In this document: positions 1 to 6,973 of the stretch, in pieces
How the letters are laid out: the number at the start of each line of letters is the position of its first letter
Numbering within the stretch: the stretch's first letter is position 1
Assembly (NCBI GenBank): GCA_017625275.1
Contig: JAGALI010000217.1
Location: 1-9,740, forward strand
Direction of reading: 5' to 3'
Source of the DNA: Clostridia bacterium
GTDB lineage: Bacteria > Bacillota > Clostridia > Oscillospirales > CAG-272
DNA length: 9,740 bases
The notes under the pieces: model-generated
What the model was told of the DNA's origin: nothing
The model's database searches: none
What the model saw: only the letters and a program-made list of their open reading frames with translations
Made by a program: the position numbers and the translations under genes

Positions 1-2
1 AT

Positions 3-278
3 TCGGCATCACAGTTCCAGTCCAAGGGAGATGTGCTGGCAGACCTTCACGAGGACCTGGCAGCCGAGCAAAAGGCAAGAGCAACCTACGATAATATATT
101 GAGGCTGGTAGATGACCCTGATGTTTGCGACGCAATAAAATTCCTGAGGGCAAGAGAGGTAGTTCACTATCAGCGCTTTGCCGATGCACTTCGCATAGCA
201 CAGGATAAAATGAATGAAAAGAACTTCTACGGCTATAACCCAGCCTTTGATAAGTCAATGGCTTGGCGTAAGCAATAA
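3..278 (+). CDS. cotJC: Spore coat protein CotJC / manganese catalase family, C-terminal part only
   Basis: This is the 3' end of a gene that begins before the window: the reading frame is open from base 3 with no stop upstream, so the GTG at 33 is an internal Val codon and not a start. The family is a ferritin-like four-helix bundle with a di-manganese centre. It includes true Mn catalases, which break down H2O2, and the CotJC spore coat proteins of Bacilli and Clostridia. Two of the expected metal ligands are visible: the Glu of AAEQKAR (bases 66-68) and the His of EVVHYQRF (bases 165-167). They are 33 residues apart, matching the last Glu and His ligands of Mn catalases as I recall them. 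The ending KNFYGYNPAFD is typical of the CotJC group and lacks the long C-terminal tail of classical Mn catalases. It is followed directly by a terminator. Its operon partners, probably cotJA and cotJB, would lie upstream. The family is secure; the spore coat role is inferred. Confidence 0.88.
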   Translation, partial: SASQFQSKGDVLADLHEDLAAEQKARATYDNILRLVDDPDVCDAIKFLRAREVVHYQRFADALRIAQDKMNEKNFYGYNPAFDKSMAWRKQ

Positions 279-297
279 TTGCGTGAAAAATTAACAA

Positions 298-336
298 AAA
301 AGAGCAGACACACTCCTTGTGTTTGCTCTTTCTGTC
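298..336 (+). terminator. Rho-independent terminator after cotJC
   Basis: Bases 299-312 pair with 318-331 in a stem of about 14 bp with one G-T pair and the loop CTCCT. The core arms are AGAGCAGACACA and TGTGTTTGCTCT. The U-tract is poor (TTCTGTCTT), so termination may be incomplete, but the stem sits 20 bases after the cotJC stop and before a strong promoter. Confidence 0.8.
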
Positions 337-365
337 TTAAAATTGTTATAAATATAAAATAATAA

Positions 366-394
366 TTGACAATAAATAAAATTAGTGCTAAAAT
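366..394 (+). promoter_or_regulatory. Promoter of the nadK-nfnA-nfnB operon
   Basis: A perfect -35 box TTGACA (366-371), a 17-base spacer and a -10 box TAAAAT (389-394) with an upstream TG (386-387) form a strong sigma-A-type extended -10 promoter. Transcription should start near base 401, giving a leader of about 25 bases with no room for a riboswitch. The ribosome binding site AAAGGAGG (413-420) lies 5 bases before the nadK ATG. Confidence 0.85.
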
Positions 395-425
395 TACATA
401 AAGTATTATTTTAAAGGAGGTAGCT

Positions 426-1247
426 ATGAAAACTGCCATAATAGTTGCAAATACTCAAAAGCAAAAAAGTGTAGAGTTTGCAGGCATTGCTAAGGAATTC
501 CTAATTAGCAAGGGTTATAGGGTTCAAATGTATAATGACGGCGATAGCGTTGATAAGAATGCATCTCTTGCTGTGGTGTTGGGTGGCGATGGCACAATTC
601 TTCGCTCGGCGAAGCGCTTTTATGGACTTGACATTCCACTTTTCGGCATAAACTTTGGTCATCTTGGCTATCTCTCGGAAATAGGCTCAGAAACCCCAAT
701 GGAGGGACTTTCTCGCCTCGTATCTGGCAATTATGAAATTGAAAATCGCTTAATGCTAGAGGGTGAGGTAATAAGAAATGGAGAGGTAGTGCTTACATTT
801 ATCAGCTTAAATGAGGCAAGCGTTCATCGCTCAACCCTGCTTCACGCCCTAAGCCTTGAGGTTATGATAAACACTAAGCACACAGAAACACTTGTTGGAG
901 ATGGAGTTATTGTTGCAACCCCAACAGGCTCAACCTCATATAACCTATCAGCAGGTGGTCCTGTTTTGACACCAACCTCAAATAGTATTGTAATTACGCC
1001 CGTGTGTGCAAAATATTTCCCACACTCATCTATCGTAATTGATGGTGGCGATGAAACAGAGATAGAGGTAAGCTTTGAAACTATAAATGAGACAGGCGCA
1101 CCATGTGTCGTTGTAGATGGCGATATTCGCTTCCCACTCGAAAACGGAGATGTCATTAAGGTAAGGCGCGCACAGCATAGTGCTAAAATAATAAAAATCA
1201 CTGATAAAAGCTTTTATCAAATTTTGAAGGAAAAATTATCAAAGTAA
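426..1247 (+). CDS. nadK: NAD kinase (NADK, polyphosphate/ATP type)
   Basis: NAD kinase phosphorylates the 2'-hydroxyl of the adenosine ribose of NAD+ to give NADP+, the only route to NADP in the cell; it is cytoplasmic. The 273-residue length is normal for the family. Visible motifs in order are the phosphate-binding GGDGT (residues 53-57), NFGHLGYLSE (76-85), the NE pair (129-130), GDG (158-160) and the Gly/Thr/Ser-rich loop TPTGSTSYNLSAGGP (165-179), followed by a VITPV segment (189-193) equivalent to the conserved ITP region. The ATG is fixed by a near-ideal AAAGGAGG five bases upstream. It is the first gene of an operon with nfnA (8-base gap) and nfnB. In many Firmicutes nadK instead neighbours a TlyA-like rRNA methyltransferase, argR and recN; none of these is here, so it has been recruited to a redox operon. 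Function is secure; the choice of phosphate donor cannot be read from the sequence. Confidence 0.96.
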   Translation: MKTAIIVANTQKQKSVEFAGIAKEFLISKGYRVQMYNDGDSVDKNASLAVVLGGDGTILRSAKRFYGLDIPLFGINFGHLGYLSEIGSETPMEGLSRLVSGNYEIENRLMLEGEVIRNGEVVLTFISLNEASVHRSTLLHALSLEVMINTKHTETLVGDGVIVATPTGSTSYNLSAGGPVLTPTSNSIVITPVCAKYFPHSSIVIDGGDETEIEVSFETINETGAPCVVVDGDIRFPLENGDVIKVRRAQHSAKIIKITDKSFYQILKEKLSK

Positions 1248-1255
1248 GGTATAAA

Positions 1256-2098
1256 ATGTACGAAATTCTAGAAAGACAAGAGCTAAACAATACTGTAACA
1301 AGGCTTGTTATACACGCCCCAAGGGTGGCAAAAAAGGCAGAGGCTGGACAGTTTATAATTCTTCGTACCGACGAGGATGGAGAAAGAATTCCACTTACAA
1401 TTGCCGATTACGACAGAGAAAAGGAAACTGTAACAATTATTTTTCAAGTGGTAGGCGCTACAACTGAAAAATTAAATCATATGATGGTGGGAGATTGCCT
1501 ACACGATTTTGTAGGACCTCTTGGCAAGGCAACACACACAGATGGGCTAAAAAAGGTAGCCGTTGTTGGTGGTGGCGTTGGCTGTGCCATTGCATACCCT
1601 GTGGCTAAAAAGCTTCATAGCCTTGGCTGTGAGGTGCACTCAATAGTGGGCTTTAGGTCAAGGGAGCTTGTGATATTAGAGGACGAATTCAAGAGTGTAT
1701 CCGATAAGTTTGTGCTTATGAGCGATGATGGAAGCGCAGGACAAAGGGGACTTGTAACAGATGCCTTGAAGTCGCTTATCGAGAGTGGTGAGCAATACGA
1801 TGAGGTAATCACAATCGGTCCTCTTGTAATGATGAAGTTTGTCAGCCTTCTCACAAAGGAGCATGGCATAAAAACCGTAGCATCAATGAACCCAATTATG
1901 ATAGATGGCACAGGTATGTGCGGTGGCTGTCGCTTAAGCGTAGGTGGAAAAACAGTGTTTGCTTGCGTTGATGGGCCTGAATTTGACGCGCATCAAATAG
2001 ACTTTGACGAGGCGATGGAGCGCTCGACAATGTATAAGGAATTTGAGCGCCACGCACACACAGACGCTTGTAATCTCTTTAAAAAGGAGGTAGAGTAA
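1256..2098 (+). CDS. nfnA: NfnA: small subunit of electron-bifurcating NADH-dependent reduced ferredoxin:NADP+ oxidoreductase (sulfide dehydrogenase beta-like)
   Basis: NfnAB reversibly couples oxidation of NADH and reduced ferredoxin to reduction of two NADP+, and also runs in the opposite, bifurcating direction. It is a soluble cytoplasmic enzyme of anaerobes. NfnA belongs to the ferredoxin-NADP reductase fold, like dihydroorotate dehydrogenase PyrK subunits. The N-terminal FAD-binding barrel contains RIPLTIAD (residues 44-51). The nucleotide-binding half starts at VAVVGGGVGC (101-110). A C-terminal [2Fe-2S] site is formed by DGTGMCGGC and FAC, with Cys222, Cys225 and Cys237. Asp217 fits the unusual Asp ligand reported for this cluster in NfnA structures. 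The 280-residue length is typical. The start is 8 bases after the nadK stop, with a weak TAAGG site spanning that stop, so translational coupling is likely. PyrK is the main alternative, but the adjacent NfnB-like gene and the tail ending in DEAMERSTMYKEFE favour NfnA. Confidence 0.94.
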   Translation: MYEILERQELNNTVTRLVIHAPRVAKKAEAGQFIILRTDEDGERIPLTIADYDREKETVTIIFQVVGATTEKLNHMMVGDCLHDFVGPLGKATHTDGLKKVAVVGGGVGCAIAYPVAKKLHSLGCEVHSIVGFRSRELVILEDEFKSVSDKFVLMSDDGSAGQRGLVTDALKSLIESGEQYDEVITIGPLVMMKFVSLLTKEHGIKTVASMNPIMIDGTGMCGGCRLSVGGKTVFACVDGPEFDAHQIDFDEAMERSTMYKEFERHAHTDACNLFKKEVE

Positions 2099-3510
2099 TG
2101 GCTAATATGTCTCTTAAGAAGAATGAAATGCCCACTCAAGCTCCAGATATAAGAAACAAAAACTTCGACGAGGTGGCGCTTGGCTACACCGAGGAGCAGG
2201 CAATAGACGAGGCAAAAAGATGCTTAAATTGCAAAAATATGCCTTGCGTAGCAGGCTGTCCTGTAAAGGTTCACATACCAGCATTTATCGCTAAGGTGGC
2301 AGAGGGAAAATTTGAGGAGGCATACGAAATAATCTCCGAGGCATCAAGCCTTCCTGCCGTATGTGGACGCGTATGTCCACAGGAAAGACAGTGCGAAAGC
2401 AAATGTGTAAGAGGCTTAAAGGGTGAAAGCGTAGGAATCGGTAGACTAGAGCGCTTTGTTGCTGACTACCACAACTCAAAGGCCAAGGTGTGGCCTGATA
2501 AAATCAAATCTAACGGACACAAGGTCGCAGTTATTGGCTCTGGTCCGGCTGGTCTTGCATGCGCATCAGACCTTGCAAAAAAGGGCTATGAGGTAACTAT
2601 ATTTGAGGCGTTGCATCTTGCAGGTGGAGTGCTTGTTTATGGAATCCCAGAGTTCCGTTTGCCAAAATCCATTGTTCAAATGGAAATAGATGGTCTTATA
2701 GCGCTTGGCGTAACAATAGAAACCAACACCGTAGTAGGTAAATCAATTTCAATTGACGAGCTTATGAGTGAGGAGGGCTTTGAGGCTGTATTTATAGGTA
2801 CAGGTGCAGGTCTTCCTAAGTTTATGGGCATAAATGGCGAAAACCTAATAGGCGTATATTCTGCAAACGAGTTCTTGACAAGAATAAATCTTATGAAGGC
2901 ATATCGCGAAAATAGCTCAACCCCAATCCTGCATGCAAGGCGCGTTGCCGTTGTCGGTGGTGGAAATGTAGCTATGGACGCAGCAAGATGTGCAAAGCGA
3001 CTTGGTGCCGATGTTCATATCGTTTATAGACGAGGAATGGAGGAGCTTCCTGCTCGTAAGGAGGAGATAGAACACGCAATTGAGGAGGGCATCGTTTTTG
3101 ATACCTTGACGAACCCTGTGGAGATTATCGGCTATCACAATCCTGATAACAAGCGCGACCCACTTAATGGCACAGTATGTGGAATGAAGTGTGTAAAAAT
3201 GGAGCTTGGAGAACCTGATGCAAGTGGCAGACGCTCACCTGTGGAGATACAAAATAGCGAATTTGTGCTTGAGCTTGACTCAGTAATAATGGCTCTTGGC
3301 ACATCACCAAATCCATTAATCAAAAACACAACAAGCAATCTTGAGATTGGACCTCGTGGTGGAATTGTCACAAACGAGGTAGGAAAAACCTCTCGTGAGG
3401 GCGTGTTTGCTGGTGGAGATGCCGTAACAGGCTCTGCAACCGTAATTTTGGCAATGGGAGCAGGCAAATCGGCTGCCTCTGCAATAGATGAATACATTCA
3501 AAGCAAATAA
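2098..3510 (+). CDS. nfnB: NfnB: large subunit of NADH-dependent reduced ferredoxin:NADP+ oxidoreductase (GltD-like)
   Basis: This is the NADP(H)-binding and bifurcating-FAD subunit, related to the glutamate synthase small subunit and often annotated as gltA/gltD. An N-terminal iron-sulfur region has C42-C45-C50-C54 (CLNC...C...CP) and a second group C89, C93, C99, C103, enough for two [4Fe-4S] clusters. FAD binding follows at VAVIGSGPAGLA (residues 143-154), with the substrate-side motif AGGVLVYGIPEFRLPK (175-190). A second Rossmann motif VVGGGNVAMDAARCAKR (285-301) followed by YRRG (310-313) fits NADP(H). The C-terminal GVFAGGDAVTGSATVI (435-450) closes the FAD fold. The 470-residue length is normal. 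Its ATG shares one base with the nfnA stop and has AGGAGG at 2085-2090, so the two subunits are probably made in equal amounts. There is no glutamate synthase large subunit here, and a partner NfnA lies directly upstream, which argues against GltD. Confidence 0.95.
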   Translation: MANMSLKKNEMPTQAPDIRNKNFDEVALGYTEEQAIDEAKRCLNCKNMPCVAGCPVKVHIPAFIAKVAEGKFEEAYEIISEASSLPAVCGRVCPQERQCESKCVRGLKGESVGIGRLERFVADYHNSKAKVWPDKIKSNGHKVAVIGSGPAGLACASDLAKKGYEVTIFEALHLAGGVLVYGIPEFRLPKSIVQMEIDGLIALGVTIETNTVVGKSISIDELMSEEGFEAVFIGTGAGLPKFMGINGENLIGVYSANEFLTRINLMKAYRENSSTPILHARRVAVVGGGNVAMDAARCAKRLGADVHIVYRRGMEELPARKEEIEHAIEEGIVFDTLTNPVEIIGYHNPDNKRDPLNGTVCGMKCVKMELGEPDASGRRSPVEIQNSEFVLELDSVIMALGTSPNPLIKNTTSNLEIGPRGGIVTNEVGKTSREGVFAGGDAVTGSATVILAMGAGKSAASAIDEYIQSK

Positions 3511-3512
3511 TA

Positions 3513-3544
3513 AAAACAGCCTACCTAGTGGGCTGTTTTCTTTA
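3513..3544 (+). terminator. Rho-independent terminator after nfnB
   Basis: AAAACAGCC (3513-3521) pairs with GGCTGTTTT (3531-3539). The stem can extend inward by T-G, A-T and C-G pairs to a CTA loop. The 3' arm ends in TTTTCTTT. It closes the nadK-nfnA-nfnB operon 2 bases after the nfnB stop. Confidence 0.88.
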
Positions 3545-3551
3545 TACTTAC

Positions 3552-3580
3552 TTGACTTTACAGTGTAAATGTGGTAACAT
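3552..3580 (+). promoter_or_regulatory. Promoter of the GH78-like glycosidase gene
   Basis: The -35 box TTGACT (3552-3557), a 17-base spacer and the -10 box TAACAT (3575-3580) with TG at 3572-3573 make an extended -10 promoter. Transcription should start near base 3587. The ribosome binding site AAGGAGA (3603-3609) precedes the ATG at 3614. The promoter lies inside an inverted repeat described separately, suggesting regulated expression. Confidence 0.78.
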
Positions 3581-3591
3581 TTAACTGTAAG
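3556..3591 (+). repeat. Imperfect inverted repeat over the glycosidase promoter, candidate operator
   Basis: The left arm 3556-3572 (CTTTACAGTGTAAATGT) and the right arm 3577-3591 (ACATTTAACTGTAAG) are complementary over 15 base pairs if one T and one G are bulged out of the left arm, with GGTA between them. Inside the left arm TTTACA-G-TGTAAA (3557-3569) is itself a perfect short palindrome. The element runs from the end of the -35 box past the -10 box to about +5, the expected place for a repressor operator. Most of it lies upstream of the start of transcription, so it acts as DNA if it acts at all. The regulator is not in the window. Confidence 0.6.
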
Positions 3592-3613
3592 CTTTAATAT
3601 TCAAGGAGAAAAT

Positions 3614-5617
3614 ATGAAAAAATCAAAATGGATATGGTATCCAGGTAGCTTTGAGCTATATCATGGAATGCTTTTGCATAATAGACGCACCTCAACTCGC
3701 ACCTATGAAAACGGAGAAACGAGAAGCGTTTACTATTACCCAATGTGGAGAGTTGATGCGCCAAGACACAATGCAAGGCTAACTAAAACTGCAACAATAG
3801 ATAAAGAGGAAACGATAGAATTTTTCTCAAATACAGACACTTCTTGCCTCGTTATTGACGATATGAAATATAACAGTGGAAGTAAAATAACACTTCCAGC
3901 AGGCACTCATACTGTAACGATGTGTGGCTTTAAGGCAGAGGGCTTTCCAGCCTTTTATTGTATAGGTGATACCTTTGCAACGGATAGAAGCTGGGTGGTT
4001 GCAGAAAATGATGATAATTCTGGCAGACACGCAGGAGAAAGTGAGCTTTATACAAGTCTAGAGGATAACCCTGAAATTTTTAAATTTTCATACAAAAGGC
4101 AACGCCCCATTTCATGCGAGAAAATAAATGGTGGAATGCTTTTCGACCTTGGCAAGGAAACCTTTGGCAAGATTACAATTTCAGGGCTTGATACAGACGA
4201 GGTGCTTTTTGTATCTCTTGGCGAAAGCAGAGAAGAGGCACTTGATGTAAAATATGCAAACATAGGCCTTAATGTAAAGCCTAAAAATGGAAAATACACC
4301 TCGCACGCCGTTGCCTTTAGATATGTGTTTGTTCCTGTTGTGTGCGAAAATTGCCGAGTAAGCGTTGCCTTTGAATACCTTCCACTCAAAAACAAGGGCG
4401 CGTTCAAATGTGACGACGCACTTGTAAATAAGCTTTGGGATGTTTGCGCATATACAATGCTACTAAACTCTCGTGAGGGCTTTTTCGATGGAATAAAGCG
4501 CGATAGATGGGTGTGGAGTGGGGATGCATATCAGTCGTATTTTGTAAACTACTATCTTGCGAATAATAACGATATTGTAAAAAGAACAATGCGTATGCTA
4601 AGGGGCGCAGACCCAATTACTAAGCATGTAAATACAATTTGCGACTACACCTTCCTTTGGCTCTCTAGCATTTGGGAATATTATCTATATTCAGCAGATG
4701 CCGATTTTGTAGTTGATATTTATCCAGAAATGCTTGATATGTGGCGCTTTGTTGAAGCTCGCCTAAGCGACGATGGAATGTATGAGAGAAAAAGCGATGA
4801 CTGGGTGTTTATCGACTGGTCAACCTTTGATTCAAACGGACCTATATGTGCTGAGCAAATGCTACTTGCGCGCGCCTACGAGTGCCTTGCAAAATGTGCT
4901 GAGGTTGTGGGAGATACTGAAAAGGCTAAGTATGCAACCTCACGCTATGAGTATATTAAGGAACAAATAAATAAGCTCTACTGGAGCGATAAAAAGGGCG
5001 CATTTGTTGATGATTATAAATCTGGTAGAGAAAATGTAACTCGCCACGCAAATATTTTTGCTCTTCTATTTGATTACACCACAGAGGATAGAAAAAATAG
5101 TATAATTAAAAATGTAATCTATAACGACAAGGTAACCAAAATAACCACCCCATACTTTGAGTTTTATGAGCTTGATGCAATGTGCAAAATAGGCGATTTT
5201 GATTATGTATCAGGAATGCTACATAGCTATTGGGGCAAGATGCTTGAGCTTGGTGCTACAACAATCTGGGAGGAATTTGACCCAACCAAAAACGGCATAG
5301 AGCACTACGAAATGTATGGTGGAAAATACGAAAAGAGCCTTTGTCACGCATGGGGCGCATCGCCAATTTATCTTCTTGGTAGATATGCTCTTGGTGTGTA
5401 TCCAACCGATGCAGGCTATAAGAGCTACGAGGTTAAGCCAAGCCTTATGTCCTTTAAGAAAATAGAGGGCAAGGTGCCAACTCCAAATGGCGACATTTTC
5501 GTAAAAATATCCAATGGTAGAGTTACAATAAAATCATCAATCGATGGCGGAGCTCTTATTATAAAGGATAGAAAATACAAAATAGAAAAGGATATACCAC
5601 TCACTATTAAATATTAA
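3614..5617 (+). CDS. Alpha-L-rhamnosidase-like glycoside hydrolase (GH78-related, six-hairpin fold), intracellular
   Basis: Likely a glycosidase that removes a terminal sugar, rhamnose in the best-known relatives, from short glycosides. No signal peptide or membrane segment is visible, so it should act in the cytoplasm on imported substrate. The N-terminal beta region holds FDLGKETFG (around residues 177-185) and LGESREEAL (around 202-210), which resemble GH78 motifs. The (alpha/alpha)6 region follows, with GIKRDRWVWSGD (around 293-304), a long helical stretch, and GATTIWEEFD (around 547-556). A short C-terminal beta domain (about 600-667) resembles the rhamnosidase C-terminal domain. Candidate catalytic residues are Asp297 and Glu553. 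Typical GH78 enzymes have Glu at the position of Asp297 (in RDER or RER), so this belongs to a divergent subgroup whose substrate may not be rhamnose. The 667-residue length is shorter than many GH78 enzymes, which carry extra N-terminal domains. It is a single-gene unit facing a transporter gene across a shared terminator. The fold is well supported; the substrate is not. Confidence 0.8.
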   Translation: MKKSKWIWYPGSFELYHGMLLHNRRTSTRTYENGETRSVYYYPMWRVDAPRHNARLTKTATIDKEETIEFFSNTDTSCLVIDDMKYNSGSKITLPAGTHTVTMCGFKAEGFPAFYCIGDTFATDRSWVVAENDDNSGRHAGESELYTSLEDNPEIFKFSYKRQRPISCEKINGGMLFDLGKETFGKITISGLDTDEVLFVSLGESREEALDVKYANIGLNVKPKNGKYTSHAVAFRYVFVPVVCENCRVSVAFEYLPLKNKGAFKCDDALVNKLWDVCAYTMLLNSREGFFDGIKRDRWVWSGDAYQSYFVNYYLANNNDIVKRTMRMLRGADPITKHVNTICDYTFLWLSSIWEYYLYSADADFVVDIYPEMLDMWRFVEARLSDDGMYERKSDDWVFIDWSTFDSNGPICAEQMLLARAYECLAKCAEVVGDTEKAKYATSRYEYIKEQINKLYWSDKKGAFVDDYKSGRENVTRHANIFALLFDYTTEDRKNSIIKNVIYNDKVTKITTPYFEFYELDAMCKIGDFDYVSGMLHSYWGKMLELGATTIWEEFDPTKNGIEHYEMYGGKYEKSLCHAWGASPIYLLGRYALGVYPTDAGYKSYEVKPSLMSFKKIEGKVPTPNGDIFVKISNGRVTIKSSIDGGALIIKDRKYKIEKDIPLTIKY

Positions 5618-5645
5618 AAAAGAGGAGCGCTTTCGCTCCTCTTTT
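5618..5645. terminator. Terminator between the convergent glycosidase and transporter genes, probably bidirectional
   Basis: AAAAGAGGAGCG (5618-5629) and CGCTCCTCTTTT (5634-5645) form a perfect 12-bp stem with a CTTT loop. The A-run on the left arm and the T-run on the right arm provide a U-tract in both directions. It starts right after the glycosidase stop, and its right end overlaps the first bases of the transporter stop codon, so a single hairpin serves both genes. Confidence 0.92.
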
Positions 5646-6915
5646 ATTCGTTTTCACTAAGCCTTTTCATGGTTTTAAAGGCAATAGACACATACGCCAT
5701 CGCTACAATTGTGAGTAGACAGGCAATGCAGGAAAGCACCTGTGGCGCATACACATGCAAGCCAAATAGGTGGTTGTCATTTTTTTGTATAAAGGAAACA
5801 AGAGGGGAAACAGCAAGTGTGGATAAAAAGCCACAAACACCAGCCAGCGCAAGAGAAACGGCAAGGGCATCTGCACGCTTATCCACTGTAACATAATCGT
5901 AGCAAAGATTGATAAGGGCACTGTTAATTCCCGCCATTGCAATCGCGTTGCAAATGTAATAAATGGTGTAAACCACATGCCCGTTTTCTGGCACACAAAA
6001 GATATTTATAAAGAATCCAACACCTGCAATTAAAAAGCACAGGGTTAGCATTTTTGAAAATGAAAATCTGTCAGCATATTTGCCCCAAACAACCGAGAAG
6101 AAAACCCTTGCAACAGCATAAATTGCAGAAAGCACAGCGACAAAGGTCTGAGAAAAGGCAAGACCATTTTCTGAAATTTGATACGCCCCATAAAACGGAG
6201 TGGCAGAGTAGCTGGCGATATACCAAATTATAAACACAATACTGATTTTAATAATAGCCTTGTCTCCAAAAATGCCCTTAAAATCAATTTTTCTTGGGGT
6301 CATCTCGTCCCTTGGCTTTTCTACTGTAAGTATCATGGTAAGCGTATGAATTACCATAAGCCCAAGCATTACAATGGCTGAAATCAAAAACGCTGTTTTA
6401 ATTTCGTTTCTTTCCTTGAAGTAGTCCATAACGCCACCCATGACAAAGGAAAATACCATACCCATAATCAAGGAAATGATTTCCTTTTTAGCTGTAAAAA
6501 CGCCACGCCTGTGGTCGTCGACCAGCGACATAAACCAGTCGATTTTTTTATGGTGAGCTACATTATAGAAGAAATATGCCAAAAGAATAATTACAACAAA
6601 TATAACAACCTTGAGCTTTCCGTTCCAGCCAGTTAGAGGAACAACATAAAGCGAAATAAATAAAAGCTGATTAAGCACGCTTAATATTAAAACCAGACCC
6701 TTGCTTTTTCTTGGACGAATAAGCATAGAGCATAGCTGAAAAACACAGCCGAGTGATATAAATGACGATATAATGCCGGTTAAGCTGTCGGAGATTCCAA
6801 GCTCATTTGTTAGAATGGCAAGATATGTATTTGCAACAAGGATAGATATAAGATATTCAATCCCTGCCTCGATTATATACATTATGCGCCCACGCTTGTA
6901 TAGTCTTTCGGTCAC
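5644..6915 (-). CDS. Major facilitator superfamily (MFS) transporter, substrate unknown
   Basis: This 423-residue protein is almost entirely hydrophobic segments and fits 12 transmembrane helices in two halves joined by a charged cytoplasmic linker (about residues 198-222, EKPRDEMTPRKIDFKG). The second half carries WGKYADRFS (277-285), the MFS motif-A-like loop between helices 8 and 9. The matching loop of the first half is degenerate (RPRKSKG, 67-73). The loop DDHRRGVFTAKKE (133-145) before helix 5 is a pattern I associate with uncharacterised Firmicute MFS proteins. The start is GTG at 6915, supported by AAGGGGGG 7 bases upstream; an ATG two bases before it runs straight into TGA. It has its own promoter and converges with the glycosidase gene. 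It could import a glycoside or sugar, or export a metabolite or drug; nothing in the sequence decides this. Confidence 0.88.
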   Translation of the reverse strand: MTERLYKRGRIMYIIEAGIEYLISILVANTYLAILTNELGISDSLTGIISSFISLGCVFQLCSMLIRPRKSKGLVLILSVLNQLLFISLYVVPLTGWNGKLKVVIFVVIILLAYFFYNVAHHKKIDWFMSLVDDHRRGVFTAKKEIISLIMGMVFSFVMGGVMDYFKERNEIKTAFLISAIVMLGLMVIHTLTMILTVEKPRDEMTPRKIDFKGIFGDKAIIKISIVFIIWYIASYSATPFYGAYQISENGLAFSQTFVAVLSAIYAVARVFFSVVWGKYADRFSFSKMLTLCFLIAGVGFFINIFCVPENGHVVYTIYYICNAIAMAGINSALINLCYDYVTVDKRADALAVSLALAGVCGFLSTLAVSPLVSFIQKNDNHLFGLHVYAPQVLSCIACLLTIVAMAYVSIAFKTMKRLSENE

Positions 6916-6930
6916 ATTTTCACCCCCCTT
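6913..6930 (-). promoter_or_regulatory. Ribosome binding site and GTG start of the MFS gene, with overlapping ATG-TGA
   Basis: On the minus strand the order is AAGGGGGG, then TGAAAAT, then GTG. The G-run is a good Shine-Dalgarno sequence and its spacing fits GTG at 6915-6913. The nearby ATG (6917-6915) is in another frame and is followed at once by TGA. The GTG choice is therefore sound, and the next in-frame Met (residue 12) has no such site. Confidence 0.75.
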
Positions 6931-6944
6931 AAAATATCGTCAAT

Positions 6945-6973
6945 ATTCTAGCACTAAAGCTCCCTAAATTCAA
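6945..6973 (-). promoter_or_regulatory. Promoter of the MFS transporter gene
   Basis: Read on the minus strand, the -35 box is TTGAAT (6973-6968), the spacer is 17 bases and the -10 box is TAGAAT (6950-6945) with TG just upstream (TGC-TAGAAT). It follows the terminator of the thrH-like gene, so the transporter is transcribed independently. Confidence 0.75.

Noticed and set aside
33..278. GTG at 33 as the start of a short 81-residue gene
   Set aside because: The same frame is open to the left edge and codes for residues that continue the Mn catalase/CotJC family, so the true start lies outside the window.
395..425. Riboswitch or leader control before nadK
   Set aside because: The predicted leader is about 25 bases, too short for any structured regulator.
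842..1201. Minus-strand open frame of 119 codons opposite nadK
   Set aside because: It is antisense to a conserved NAD kinase, has no ribosome binding site that I can see, and its product resembles no family.
2098..3510. Glutamate synthase small subunit (GltD)
   Set aside because: The sequence is of that superfamily, but there is no large subunit gene and it overlaps nfnA, so NfnB is the better call.
3552..3580. MerR-type promoter with a dyad in a long spacer
   Set aside because: The spacer is 17 bases, whereas MerR-family promoters have 19-20, and the symmetry extends beyond the -10 box.
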